Origin: Comamonadaceae bacterium | GTDB lineage: Bacteria > Pseudomonadota > Gammaproteobacteria > Burkholderiales > Burkholderiaceae_C | Assembly: GCA_947476285.1 (NCBI GenBank) | Contig: CANJPU010000004.1 | Span: 1 to 64,000 of the forward strand | Length of the DNA: 64,000 nt | Reading direction: 5' to 3' | In this document: positions 21,295 through 31,406 of the stretch, piece by piece | How the letters are laid out: every line of letters begins with the position of its first letter | Numbering within the stretch: position 1 is the stretch's first letter | Position numbers and translations under genes: made by a program | The notes under the pieces: model-generated | What the model was told of the DNA's origin: nothing | Seen by the model: the letters and a program-made list of their open reading frames with translations, nothing else | Database searches by the model: none

Positions 21295-22829
21295 CCCGAC
21301 ATTTTGGCAGCCGGACCGCGCCGGTACTGTACCGCCTCGGCCACATGAATGGCCAGCGTGTCTGTTGAGCCGGCCAGATCGGCCACCGTGCGCGCTACCT
21401 TCAGCGCGCGGTGCGTCGAGCGTGCGCTCCAGCCGAGGCGCGCGGCGGCCACGTTGAGAAACTTGGTCGCCGTCTCGTCCAGCCCTGCATGGGTGTCGAT
21501 CTCTTTCCCTTGCAGTGTCTGATTGGGTTTGCCTTGTCGGCGCATCGCGATTTGACGGGCCGCTTCGCAGCGCTCGCGTATCGTGGCACTACTCTCTCCG
21601 GCGGGTGCACCCAGCAGTTGTTCCGAGGGCAGGGCGGGCACCTCCACGTGCAGATCAATGCGGTCCAGCAAGGGGCCGCTCAGCTTGCCCTGGTAGCGCG
21701 ACACCTGGTCGGGCGTGCAGCGGCAAGCCCGCTGCGGAGAACCCAGATAGCCGCAGGGGCAAGGGTTCATGGCGGCAATGAACTGGAAGCGGGCTGGAAA
21801 CTCAGCGCGGCGCGCCGCCCGCGAGATGGTGATGTGTCCGGTCTCCAGTGGTTCGCGCAACGCTTCGAGCGCCGCGCGTGGAAATTCAGGCAGTTCGTCC
21901 AGGAACAGCACACCGTTGTGCGAGAGCGAAATCTCCCCTGGCTGAGGCGGCGAGCCACCCCCTACAAGAGCCACTGCGCTGGCCGTGTGGTGCGGGCTGC
22001 AAGTGGGCCGCAGGCCCCAGCGGTCCGGCGAGAACTTGCCCACCAGACTGGCCACTGCCGCGCTTTGCAGCGACTCCTCCATGGTCATCGCCGGCAGCAG
22101 GCCCGCGAACCGCTGCGCCAGCATGGATTTGCCCGATCCCGGTGGCCCCTGCATGAGCAAACTGTGTCCGCCGGCAGCCGCGATCTCCAGGGCCCGCTTG
22201 GCGCCGGCCTGGCCCTTCACATCCGACAAATCCGCATAAGTCACGCTGGCCGTGGTGGCTTGCGCTCGCAAGCGACTCCAGCCGTCGCTGGCCTGTGCCT
22301 CCTGGCCGGGCAAGAACTGTTGCACGACATCCAGCAGATGCACCGCACGGTAGACCTGGGCGTGCGGCACCAGCGCGGCCTCTTCGGCGCTGCCGGGGGG
22401 CAGAACCAGTTTGGTGTTGGCGAAAGCTGCATCCGTATGCAGAGCCAGGCTCATGGCCAAGGCACCGCGGATGGGCCGCAGCTCGCCGGAGAGCGACAGT
22501 TCGCCGGCGAATTCCCAGCCTGAGAGCCGGGCGCCATCCACCTGGCCGGTCGCAGCCAGAATGCCCAGTGCAATGGGCAGGTCAAAGCGGCCCGAATCTT
22601 TTGGCAAATCAGCGGGCGCCAGATTCACTGTGATGCGCTTGTTGTGCGGAAACTCAAGCCCGCAGGTCAATAGCGCGCAGCGCACCCTTTCGCGCGCCTC
22701 TTTGACTTCCACGTCGGCCAACCCTACCAAGGTGAAGCTGGGCAGGCCATTGGCCAGATGCGCCTCGACCGTCACCCGGGCGGCTTGCAGACCGATTAGC
22801 GCGCGGCTTTGCACCAAAGACAAACTCAT
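21291..22829 (-). CDS. comM: YifB/ComM family Mg-chelatase-like AAA ATPase
   Basis: A 512-residue protein. The N-terminal region has the Lon-protease-like fold typical of ComM/YifB (SRALIGLQAARVTVEAHLANGLPSFTLVG). A Mg-chelatase-type AAA domain follows, with Walker A GPPGSGKS and FLDELPEFPR, and the C-terminus has the Cys-rich MNPCPCGYLG segment and an ARG..STR helical part. In Vibrio, ComM is a hexameric helicase that promotes branch migration during natural transformation; that role here is by homology. The start with GGGAGGGG upstream is better than the longer frame from 22946. Confidence 0.92.
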   Translation of the reverse strand: MSLSLVQSRALIGLQAARVTVEAHLANGLPSFTLVGLADVEVKEARERVRCALLTCGLEFPHNKRITVNLAPADLPKDSGRFDLPIALGILAATGQVDGARLSGWEFAGELSLSGELRPIRGALAMSLALHTDAAFANTKLVLPPGSAEEAALVPHAQVYRAVHLLDVVQQFLPGQEAQASDGWSRLRAQATTASVTYADLSDVKGQAGAKRALEIAAAGGHSLLMQGPPGSGKSMLAQRFAGLLPAMTMEESLQSAAVASLVGKFSPDRWGLRPTCSPHHTASAVALVGGGSPPQPGEISLSHNGVLFLDELPEFPRAALEALREPLETGHITISRAARRAEFPARFQFIAAMNPCPCGYLGSPQRACRCTPDQVSRYQGKLSGPLLDRIDLHVEVPALPSEQLLGAPAGESSATIRERCEAARQIAMRRQGKPNQTLQGKEIDTHAGLDETATKFLNVAAARLGWSARSTHRALKVARTVADLAGSTDTLAIHVAEAVQYRRGPAAKMSG

Positions 22830-22912
22830 TGAATCCCCTCCCAATTTAACTGCCAGATTGCTCCCAATTAAGGTGCATCTATTTTTCTGCGCGCCGAAAT
22901 AAGAACAAGAAC

Positions 22913-22928
22913 GCACCAATGACGTGCA
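22913..22928. promoter_or_regulatory. NtrC-type enhancer site
   Basis: GCAC-CAATGAC-GTGC with flanking bases matches the known dyad TGCACCA-N3-TGGTGCA, missing two or three outer or inner positions. It lies about 85-100 bases upstream of the sigma-54 promoter, a normal enhancer distance. A second GGTGCACC with TGCAC lies at 22981-22999 but is less regular. Confidence 0.7.
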
Positions 22929-23010
22929 TTCTCGCCTGCTCAACATTAGAACCAGTGCTTAACGCCTAGGCGAGCAGAATGGTGCACCTGAAATGCACAC
23001 TTCAGACTGA

Positions 23011-23026
23011 TGGCACGCGTCCTGCT
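23011..23026 (+). promoter_or_regulatory. Sigma-54 promoter of the porin-glnK-amtB unit
   Basis: TGGCACGCGTCCTGCT matches the -24/-12 consensus (TGGCACG-N4-TTGCW) at all invariant positions: GG at 23012-23013, GC at 23024-23025, 10 bases between them. The transcript would begin near 23037, 26 bases before the first ATG (23063). Confidence 0.88.
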
Positions 23027-23062
23027 AAGGATAGGGATCAATACCCCCTCAGGAGAAGTCGG

Positions 23063-24218
<1,156 letters not shown>

Positions 24219-24255
24219 GCCAGCGACTCTTCCACAACAGATAAATGAGAAGCAC

Positions 24256-25776
24256 ATGAAAACATTTCTTGCCTCGCTGGCCCTGGGACTGGGCCTTCTG
24301 ACCGGCGGTGCAGCCGCACTCGCTCAAGCACCGGCTGCACCTGCCGCACCGGTGGCCACCGCCCCTGCGCCCGCTGCGGCCGCATCTGATACCGCAGCCA
24401 GCAAAGCCGCAGCACCAGCGGCCGCGCCGGCCGCAGCAGCACCGGCCGCCGCAGCATCGGCGCCGGTCCCCAACAAGGGCGACACTGCCTGGATGACCGC
24501 GGCGACTGTCCTGGTGATTCTGATGACCATTCCCGGTCTGGCCCTCTTCTACGGCGGCCTGGTGCGTAGCAAGAACATGCTGTCCGTGCTGATGCAGGTT
24601 TTTGTCGTCACTGCGCTGATCTACGTGCTTTGGAGCCTCTACGGCTACAGCGTGGCATTCAGTGGCGGCAATCCCTTCATGGGCAGCTTCGACAAGGCGT
24701 TCCTCAAGGGCATCACGCCAGACTCGGTGGCGGCCACCTTCAGCAAAGGGGTGGTCATACCTGAGCTGACTTTCGTTGCCTTCCAGGCCACCTTCGCCGC
24801 AATCACCTGCGCACTGATCGTCGGCGCATTTGCCGAACGCATCAAATTCTCCGCAGTACTGCTGTTTGTCGCGATCTGGTTCACCTTCAGCTACCTGCCC
24901 ATCGCTCACATGGTCTGGTACTGGGACGGCCCGGATGCGATCACCGACGCGGCTTCGCTGGACAAGGTCACGGCTGCGGCTGGCTGGCTCTGGGCCAAGG
25001 GCGCGCTCGACTTCGCTGGCGGCACCGTGGTGCACATCAACGCCGGCGTCGCCGGTCTGGTGGGTGCCTTTGTGATCGGCAAGCGCATTGGCTACGGCAA
25101 AGAGTCGCTCACCCCTCACAGCCTGACCCTGACCATGGTTGGCGCCTCACTGCTGTGGGTGGGATGGTTCGGCTTCAATGCTGGCTCCAACCTGGAAGTC
25201 AACGGCGTGGCTGCACTGGCCTTCGTGAACACCCTGGTCGCCACCGCCGCCGCTACTCTTTCATGGATTGCCGGTGAAGCACTGTCCAAGGGCAAGGCTT
25301 CGATGTTGGGCGCTGCTTCGGGCGCTGTGGCAGGTCTGGTGGCCATCACACCGGCGTGCGGATTCGTCGGCCCCATGGGCGCCATCGTCATTGGCTTGCT
25401 TGCCGGCTTGGTCTGTCTGTGGGGTGTCAGCGGCCTCAAGCGCCTGCTCGGTGCGGACGATTCGCTGGACGTCTTTGGCGTCCACGGGGTTGGCGGCATT
25501 CTGGGCGCCCTGCTCACTGGCGTCTTCGCCTCGCCCTCCCTTGGCGGCACCGGCATCTACGACTACGTGGCCAACAAGGTCGCTCCTGACTATTCCATCA
25601 GCGGCCAGGTCTGGATTCAGTTCCAGGCCGTGCTCACCACGCTGGTTTGGTCGGGCGTGGTTGCCTTCATCGCCTACAAAGTGGTTGACCTGCTCATCGG
25701 TCTGCGTGTGAGCGAAGAAGAAGAACGCGAAGGCCTGGACATCTCGTCCCACGGCGAAACAGCGTATAACCGGTAA
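24256..25776 (+). CDS. amtB: Ammonium transporter AmtB
   Basis: A 506-residue inner-membrane ammonium channel. A signal peptide (residues about 1-24) is followed by an unusually long Ala/Pro-rich stretch (about 25-75) before the 11-helix core, which starts at WMTAATVLVILMTIPGLALFYGG. Core markers include the LVRSKNMLS loop, VHINAGVAGLVG, and DVFGVHGVGGILG with the pore His. It is in an operon with glnK. The long open frame starting at 24088 is rejected as a start: ATG 24256 follows GAGAAGCAC. A terminator follows. Confidence 0.95.
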   Translation: MKTFLASLALGLGLLTGGAAALAQAPAAPAAPVATAPAPAAAASDTAASKAAAPAAAPAAAAPAAAASAPVPNKGDTAWMTAATVLVILMTIPGLALFYGGLVRSKNMLSVLMQVFVVTALIYVLWSLYGYSVAFSGGNPFMGSFDKAFLKGITPDSVAATFSKGVVIPELTFVAFQATFAAITCALIVGAFAERIKFSAVLLFVAIWFTFSYLPIAHMVWYWDGPDAITDAASLDKVTAAAGWLWAKGALDFAGGTVVHINAGVAGLVGAFVIGKRIGYGKESLTPHSLTLTMVGASLLWVGWFGFNAGSNLEVNGVAALAFVNTLVATAAATLSWIAGEALSKGKASMLGAASGAVAGLVAITPACGFVGPMGAIVIGLLAGLVCLWGVSGLKRLLGADDSLDVFGVHGVGGILGALLTGVFASPSLGGTGIYDYVANKVAPDYSISGQVWIQFQAVLTTLVWSGVVAFIAYKVVDLLIGLRVSEEEEREGLDISSHGETAYNR

Positions 25777-25842
25777 ACGAAACAAGCTGCGGCAGACACC
25801 CTGCCGCGGCACCTGGGTATTTGGGGGTCTGTTTAGGATGTT

Positions 25843-25880
25843 CGGCCCGCGAAGCTTCGGCTTTGCGGGCCGTTTTTTTT
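25843..25880 (+). terminator. Rho-independent terminator after amtB
   Basis: A stem CGGCCCGC / GCGGGCCG with an inner AAGC / GCTT pair around a TTCG loop, followed by eight T. It closes the porin-glnK-amtB unit and overlaps by two bases the end of the next gene on the other strand. Confidence 0.93.
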
Positions 25881-26562
25881 AGGCGGACCGGGCATTCGCG
25901 GCGGGCATTTGCACATAAACCCACTCGTCGGTGTGGGTCAATTCAAACCCCTCGGCCTGTGCCAGCAACTCCACTTCATGCCATTGCAATACGCGGTAGG
26001 GCGCCTGCTGCGGCGAGCCAGCGGCAGCTTGCATCGCCTGCACGCGAAGCGTCAAGGTGGCCCGCTCTGCATCAGTCTGGGCCGAGAGCAGCACCTCGCA
26101 AGGCGAAGCCACGCGGTCAGTGATGGCCAAAAGACAGGCGGGCAGCACATGGCGCAACCCAGTGCGTGCCACCGGAAACAACTCACCCGCAGTCGTGTTG
26201 TTGAGCCTGAACCCCTGAAAGCCCAGGCTGCCCTGAAGCAGCGACACGCACTCGTCGACTCCCGCGCCCAGTGCGATTCCCACGTCTTCCTCGGCCGCCA
26301 GCCAGGAAGCCACCTCCAGGCACGATTGCACGGCGGCGCGCGAGAGCTCGCGGATGCGAGCGACGTTCTCTCGCAACGCTACTGGGTCAGGCACGTCCTG
26401 GTGCAGCCGCCGCTCCATGACTTCGGATATCAATCCGATGGGCTGCAAGTGAGCCACCATGTGGTGGCGCAGGTCATGGGCCAAGCGCCGCAGCAATGCA
26501 TAGCGTGCCGCTTCGAGGCGCAGGTCGGGATCCCGTGTGGGTTTGCCTTGTTGATTGTCCAT
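25879..26562 (-). CDS. Histidine-kinase-like protein without a complete ATPase domain
   Basis: A 227-residue soluble protein. Residues about 16-48 resemble the dimerisation helix of sensor kinases (ALLRRLAHDLRHHMVAHLQPIGL), with His29 followed by Asp in the right place for a phosphoacceptor. The following part has the size of an ATP-binding domain but I cannot see the N, G1 or G2 boxes. It may be a degenerate kinase, a phosphotransfer protein, or a phosphatase-like partner. AAGGAG stands nine bases before ATG 26562; the longer frame to 26778 is not supported. It is divergent from the SMP-30 gene and abuts the amtB terminator. Confidence 0.65.
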   Translation of the reverse strand: MDNQQGKPTRDPDLRLEAARYALLRRLAHDLRHHMVAHLQPIGLISEVMERRLHQDVPDPVALRENVARIRELSRAAVQSCLEVASWLAAEEDVGIALGAGVDECVSLLQGSLGFQGFRLNNTTAGELFPVARTGLRHVLPACLLAITDRVASPCEVLLSAQTDAERATLTLRVQAMQAAAGSPQQAPYRVLQWHEVELLAQAEGFELTHTDEWVYVQMPAANARSA

Positions 26563-26618
26563 TGGCGTATTCTCCTTGGTGCCATGTCGGCGGGCGTAAC
26601 ACAGAGAAGGCAGGACAG

Positions 26619-27548
26619 ATGATGCACTGGAGCGTGGTGGTCGATGCGCCCGATCAAGTGGGGGAATCGCCATTTTGGCATCCGCTGGAGCGCATGCTTT
26701 ACTGGGTCGACATCCCGGCGCGGCAGCTTCGCCGGCTCGCGCCCGGCGTCGGTACGGTGCAAAGCTGGGACATGCCAAGTGAGCCCGGCTGCATCGCGCC
26801 CGCGCGCAGTGGTGGCCTGGTGATTGGGCTGCGCGACGGGATCTACAGGGCCCTCACATGGGGCGGCGCGCTCAGGCTGGTTCATCAGCTAGACCATGAC
26901 ACCACCACCACGCGCGTGAACGACGGCAAGGCAGACCCGGCTGGGCGCTTCTGGGTCGGCACTCTGTATGAGCCGCGTAACGCAGCCTTGGCGCGGCTTA
27001 TGTCTGTCGACCTGCGCTTCGCTGGTGAAGAGGCCGGTTCGCCCACGGTGTGCTTGCAGGCCGATGGTGCGACCACCGCCAATGGCCTGGCCTGGTCGCC
27101 AGACGCGGCCACTGTGTACTGGGCCGATTCGCCCCGTCACATCATTCAAGCCTGGGACTGGAATGCAGCCAGCAACCAGATGTGCCGGCCGCGTGTGTTT
27201 CATCGGTTTGCCGGCAAACCCGACGGATGGCAGCCGGGCCTATCGGGCTACGGCGGTCGCCCTGACGGCGCCACAGTGGACAGCCAGGGCAACTATTGGT
27301 GCGCCATGTTCGAAGGCCAGCGCCTGCTCAAGCTTTCGCCTGCGGGTGCGGTGGTTCAAGAGCTCAGTGTGCCGATGCGCTGCCCCACCATGCCTTGTTT
27401 CGGCGGAGACGATCTGCGCACCCTGTACCTGACCAGTGCCTCACACAATCGCAGCGCGCAGGAGCTGGCGGAGTTTCCGCTGTCGGGTCGCATTGTTTCA
27501 ACGCGGGTCGATGTGCCGGGTTTGCCGGTGAATTTTGTCAGCGATTGA
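26619..27548 (+). CDS. SMP-30/gluconolactonase family lactonase
   Basis: A 309-residue six-bladed propeller protein of the SMP-30/regucalcin family, which hydrolyses sugar lactones with a metal ion. Visible metal and active-site regions are GESPFWHPLERMLYWVDI with the Glu (about residue 16), TRVNDGKADPAGRFWVGT, and SPDAATVYWADS, plus GRPDGATVDSQGNYWCAMF. No signal peptide is seen, so it is cytosolic. It is followed after 40 bases by glcE on the same strand. The substrate is not evident. ATG 26622 is an alternative start. Confidence 0.88.
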   Translation: MMHWSVVVDAPDQVGESPFWHPLERMLYWVDIPARQLRRLAPGVGTVQSWDMPSEPGCIAPARSGGLVIGLRDGIYRALTWGGALRLVHQLDHDTTTTRVNDGKADPAGRFWVGTLYEPRNAALARLMSVDLRFAGEEAGSPTVCLQADGATTANGLAWSPDAATVYWADSPRHIIQAWDWNAASNQMCRPRVFHRFAGKPDGWQPGLSGYGGRPDGATVDSQGNYWCAMFEGQRLLKLSPAGAVVQELSVPMRCPTMPCFGGDDLRTLYLTSASHNRSAQELAEFPLSGRIVSTRVDVPGLPVNFVSD

Positions 27549-27588
27549 TCTTGGCAAGATTCAACCCCGGGCCGCTTACCATTGCGAC

Positions 27589-28686
27589 ATGGATACTCCG
27601 CTTCAAGCACTGATACAGCGCATACGCACGGCAGCAGACCAAGGCACGCCGCTTCGAATTCGCGGTGGTGGCACCAAGGATTTCTACGGTGAACAATTGC
27701 ACGGTGAACTGCTGGAGACCGGCGCACTGACCGGCATCACCAGCTACGAGCCGACAGAGTTGGTCGTGACAGCGCGTGCCGGCACGCCCTTGGCCGAGCT
27801 GGAAGCGGTGTTGGCTGAGCGCGGCCAGTGTCTGCCCTTTGAGCCGCCGCATTTCGCGCAAGGAGGCACCGTGGGTGGCATGGTCGCCGCTGGGCTGAGC
27901 GGCCCGGCCCGTGCCAGCGTGGGCGCAGCGCGCGACTACGTGCTTGGCCTGACCATGGTCAATGGCCGGGGTGAGGCGCTGACTTTCGGCGGGCAGGTCA
28001 TGAAGAATGTGGCTGGCTACGACGTCTCGCGGCTGATGGTGGGCGCCATGGGTACCTTGGGCTTGATCGTCGAGCTTAGCCTGAAGGTCTTGCCAGTGGC
28101 GCCAGCCGAGGCCACGCTGAAATTTGAGATGGACCAGACGCAGGCCTTGGTGCGGCTGAATCAATGGGGTGGCCAGCCCTTGCCGCTCAACGCAAGCTGC
28201 TGGGTCCGCGACCGTGGCACCGACACTTTGTACCTGCGCTTGCGCGGAGCGGTCGCAGCAGTGGAGGCCGCATGCAAGGTACTGGGCGGCGAACGGCAAG
28301 ACAACGCGCAGGTCGCACCCGACTGGACCTTGTGCCGCGATCAGCGGCTGCCCTGGTTTGATGAGCGCGGCGGCCGCGATCTGTGGCGCTTGTCGGTGCC
28401 GCAGACTGCGCCGGTGCTTGAGCTGCCTGAGCCGCCCTTGATTGAATGGCACGGCGCACTGCGCTGGGCGCGCGCAGACGCAGCCGATGCCGCACGCTTG
28501 CGTGACGCGGCAGCGCGCGTCGGCGGCCATGCGACCTTGTTCGTTGCGGGATCGAATCGCAGCGCGCCAGCCACGCACCGCTTCTGCGCGCTTGCATCGC
28601 CGCTGGAGCGAATTCACCGCGAGCTCAAGAAACAATTCGACCCCGCTGGCGTCTTCAACCGCGATCGCCTCTACGCTGGGCTATGA
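27589..28686 (+). CDS. glcE: Glycolate oxidase FAD-binding subunit GlcE
   Basis: A 365-residue subunit of glycolate oxidase, which oxidises glycolate to glyoxylate at the membrane. It has the FAD-binding PCMH fold with RIRGGGTKDFYG near residue 25, PPHFAQGGTVGGMVAAGLSGPAR and NVAGYDVSRLMVGAMGTLG. It is shorter than GlcD, which is normal for GlcE. The partner glcF follows 56 bases downstream. glcD, which usually stands immediately before, is not in this window; the preceding gene is an SMP-30 lactonase. Confidence 0.93.
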   Translation: MDTPLQALIQRIRTAADQGTPLRIRGGGTKDFYGEQLHGELLETGALTGITSYEPTELVVTARAGTPLAELEAVLAERGQCLPFEPPHFAQGGTVGGMVAAGLSGPARASVGAARDYVLGLTMVNGRGEALTFGGQVMKNVAGYDVSRLMVGAMGTLGLIVELSLKVLPVAPAEATLKFEMDQTQALVRLNQWGGQPLPLNASCWVRDRGTDTLYLRLRGAVAAVEAACKVLGGERQDNAQVAPDWTLCRDQRLPWFDERGGRDLWRLSVPQTAPVLELPEPPLIEWHGALRWARADAADAARLRDAAARVGGHATLFVAGSNRSAPATHRFCALASPLERIHRELKKQFDPAGVFNRDRLYAGL

Positions 28687-28742
28687 GCCTGCCTTCTATC
28701 GCCCAGCCAAACCGCTACAGCCCCACGCACGCCTAAGGCACC

Positions 28743-29972
28743 ATGCAGACCCATCTCTCGCCAGAGTTCAAAGACACGCCCGAAGGCCGGGAGGCCGAGG
28801 CCATCTTGCGCAAGTGTGTGCACTGCGGTTTTTGCACTGCTACCTGCCCCACCTACCAATTGCTGGGCGATGAGCTCGATGGTCCGCGCGGGCGCATCTA
28901 CTTGATCAAGCAGGTGCTGGAGGGCCAGCAACCCACTCGCAAGACCCAGTTGCACCTGGACCGCTGCCTGACCTGCCGCAATTGTGAAACCACCTGTCCA
29001 AGCGGCGTCGAGTACGGCCACCTGGTGGACATCGGACGCAAAATCGTCGATGAGAAAGTGCCGCGCAGCAAGGCGGCGAATGCGCTGCGCTGGAGCCTCA
29101 AGGAGGGGCTTGGGTCTTCCATGTTCGGCCCCGCCATGAAGCTCGGGCAGGCGGTGCGGGGCTTCTTGCCGCAGGCGCTGAAAAACAAGGTGCCGGCAGC
29201 GCAGAACGCGGGCAGGTGGCCCACGCACAGTCACCCGCGCAAGGTGCTCATGCTCGCTGGCTGTGTACAGCCGGCGATGTCGCCCAACATCAACAGCGCC
29301 ACGGCGCGCGTGCTCGATGCGGCCGGCATTCAAACCTTGGTTGCGCGCGAAGCAGGCTGCTGCGGGGCGGTCAAGTTTCACCTCAATGACCAAGAAGGTG
29401 GCCGCGCGCAGATGCGTGCCAACATCGACGCCTGGTGGCCCGATGTGCTGGCCGGGCGGGTGGAGGCGATCGTGATGAATGCCTCGGGCTGCGGCGTCAC
29501 GGTCAAGGAGTACGGCCACTTTCTGCAGCACGATCCGCTGTATGCCGACAAGGCCAGGCACATCAGCGAACTCACCCGCGACCTGAGCGAGATGCTGCCC
29601 GATCTGGTGCCGGCCTTGCGCGCCAGAGTCGTGCCTGCGCCGGGGCTGCTGGCATTTCATCCGCCGTGCAGTCTGCAGCATGGGCAGAAGCTGCGCGGCG
29701 GTGTCGAGGCGCATCTGGCAGAGCTGGGCTTCAATGTTCAGTTGGCGCCGAGCGAGTCGAACCTGTGCTGCGGGTCGGCCGGCACCTATTCAGTGCTACA
29801 GCCGGCGATTGCTTACGAACTGCGCGACCGCAAGCTGGGCTTTCTGGCGCAGCTTGCGCCGCGCACCATCATCTCTGCCAACGTCGGCTGCATTGCACAT
29901 CTGCAAAGCGGTACCGCCACGCCGGTGCGCCATTGGGTGGAAGTGCTGGACGAGGCCTTGCTGCCAGCCTGA
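28743..29972 (+). CDS. glcF: Glycolate oxidase iron-sulfur subunit GlcF
   Basis: A 409-residue iron-sulfur protein. It has two [4Fe-4S] motifs, CVHCGFCTATCP (about residue 22) and CLTCRNCETTCP (about residue 75), and two CCG domains, the first with the Cys pair in EAGCCGAVKFHL and the second with FHPPCSLQHG and NLCCGSAGTYS. It passes electrons from GlcD/GlcE to the quinone pool. It converges with the glutathione peroxidase gene, with one base between stops. Confidence 0.95.
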   Translation: MQTHLSPEFKDTPEGREAEAILRKCVHCGFCTATCPTYQLLGDELDGPRGRIYLIKQVLEGQQPTRKTQLHLDRCLTCRNCETTCPSGVEYGHLVDIGRKIVDEKVPRSKAANALRWSLKEGLGSSMFGPAMKLGQAVRGFLPQALKNKVPAAQNAGRWPTHSHPRKVLMLAGCVQPAMSPNINSATARVLDAAGIQTLVAREAGCCGAVKFHLNDQEGGRAQMRANIDAWWPDVLAGRVEAIVMNASGCGVTVKEYGHFLQHDPLYADKARHISELTRDLSEMLPDLVPALRARVVPAPGLLAFHPPCSLQHGQKLRGGVEAHLAELGFNVQLAPSESNLCCGSAGTYSVLQPAIAYELRDRKLGFLAQLAPRTIISANVGCIAHLQSGTATPVRHWVEVLDEALLPA

Positions 29973-29973
29973 C

Positions 29974-30462
29974 TCAGGCGGCGGTCAGCGCCGCTTCAAT
30001 GTCACGCGCAAGAGTGGCCGGCGCATCGGCCGGAGCATAGCGCTGCACGACTTTACCCGTGCGGTCCACCAGAAACTTGGTGAAATTCCATTTGATGAAC
30101 TTGCTGCCCAGAATGCCTGGTGCCTGCGCGCAAAGCCACTTGAACAGCGGTGCTGCATCGCTGCCGTTGACGTCCACCTTGGCCATCATCGGAAAACTCA
30201 CGCCATAGTTGATCTGGCAGAAAGATGAGATCGCTTCGTTGCTGCCAGGGTCTTGCGCGCCGAACTGATTGCATGGAAATCCGATCACCACCACGCCCTG
30301 CGGGCCGTATCGCCGGTGCAGCTCTTCGAGACCGGCGAACTGAGGTGTGTAGCCGCAGGCGCTGGCGGTGTTGACGATCAACAGCACCTTGCCTTCGTAT
30401 TGTTTGAAGGAAAGGCTACTGCCGTCGATCCGGCGGGCTTCGAAATCGTGGATGCTTGTCAT
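29974..30462 (-). CDS. Glutathione peroxidase (Cys type)
   Basis: A 162-residue thiol peroxidase of the glutathione peroxidase family that reduces hydroperoxides; many bacterial members use thioredoxin. The active Cys is in NTASACGYTPQFAGLEEL (about residue 36). The Gln is in FPCNQFGAQDPG and the Trp in KWNFTKFLVD. All members of the catalytic set are present. No signal peptide, so cytosolic. It is the last gene of a minus-strand unit lplT, EamA carrier, peroxidase, 26 bases downstream of the carrier gene. Confidence 0.93.
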   Translation of the reverse strand: MTSIHDFEARRIDGSSLSFKQYEGKVLLIVNTASACGYTPQFAGLEELHRRYGPQGVVVIGFPCNQFGAQDPGSNEAISSFCQINYGVSFPMMAKVDVNGSDAAPLFKWLCAQAPGILGSKFIKWNFTKFLVDRTGKVVQRYAPADAPATLARDIEAALTAA

Positions 30463-30488
30463 GGCGATGTTTGAGGCTGGCTTGGGCC

Positions 30489-31406
30489 TCATTGTGTGCG
30501 AGACGCCGGTGTCGGCGCGGAGTCGGGCCAGGCTGACCACACCGCCGCCGCGAGTATCAGCAGGCCGCCTATCCAGGTGCGAGCGTTCATCTGCGCGGCG
30601 CCCAAGGCCACCGACGACCAACTGGCGAACACCACCTCCGACAGCATGATGAGCGCCGCCGCATGGGCGCCCATTCGAGAGGCGCCGTACTGCAGGGCGA
30701 CATTGCTCGCCAGAAAACCCAGGCTCAGTATCAGACCCATGGGCGCCCATTCCCACTGCGGCACGGGCAAGGCCGGCACCTGCCCTGCGGCCGAGCCAAT
30801 GAGTCCGGCTGCGACGGCCAGCCCCGCACCACCCGCGAACATGGCCAGAATGCGGGGTGCGGCATCCACCCGGTGGAGCTTTCGCAAGAGAATGTTGGTC
30901 AGCGCAAAGCTGAAACCCCCCATCAGGGCCAGCCAATCGGGCAGGCTCTGCGGCACCGGCCACGGCGTTTGCGGAGTCTTGAGGACAATCACCACACCCG
31001 CCATCGCCAGGGCCAGCCGCAGCAGGGAGGTCGCGCTCGGCTTCTCGCCCAGCAGGGGCCAAGCCAGTATCACAGTCCAGGCCGGCATCATGTAGAACAG
31101 CAGCACCGCACGCACCACGTCACCCACGGTGACTGCCCAGTTGAAGCCAACATTGGTCATGCCGGCAGCGGCCATCAGCAGCCACAGCAGCGGCTGATTC
31201 GCAAAGTCTTGCCAGGCCCGCGGACGCAGTGCCAGCAGCAATGCCATCGAGACAAGGTAGACCAGGGCTGTGGCCCACAGGGGATGCAGCCCCAGGCTCT
31301 GCAACTGGCGAAACGGCCACCAGGAAACGCCCCACACGAAGGCATTGAGCACCAGGGCCAGGGCAGGCAATGGCAGCACCGACATGCCCGATGCGGGCTT
31401 AGCCAT
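30489..31406 (-). CDS. EamA/DMT family transporter
   Basis: A 305-residue inner-membrane protein with about ten hydrophobic helices in two repeats, the drug/metabolite transporter layout. Helices 3-4 have the AVTVGDVVRAVLLFYMMPAW and the second repeat GASRMGAHAAALIMLSEVVFAS, both usual for EamA domains. The substrate is unknown, and such proteins often export amino acids or metabolites. Its start overlaps the end of lplT by eight bases, so the two are coupled. Confidence 0.87.
   Translation of the reverse strand: MAKPASGMSVLPLPALALVLNAFVWGVSWWPFRQLQSLGLHPLWATALVYLVSMALLLALRPRAWQDFANQPLLWLLMAAAGMTNVGFNWAVTVGDVVRAVLLFYMMPAWTVILAWPLLGEKPSATSLLRLALAMAGVVIVLKTPQTPWPVPQSLPDWLALMGGFSFALTNILLRKLHRVDAAPRILAMFAGGAGLAVAAGLIGSAAGQVPALPVPQWEWAPMGLILSLGFLASNVALQYGASRMGAHAAALIMLSEVVFASWSSVALGAAQMNARTWIGGLLILAAAVWSAWPDSAPTPASRTQ

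Noticed and set aside
22981..22999. A second NtrC site
   Set aside because: GGTGCACC and TGCAC are close, but the half-sites are in direct rather than inverted order, so only the upstream dyad is reported.
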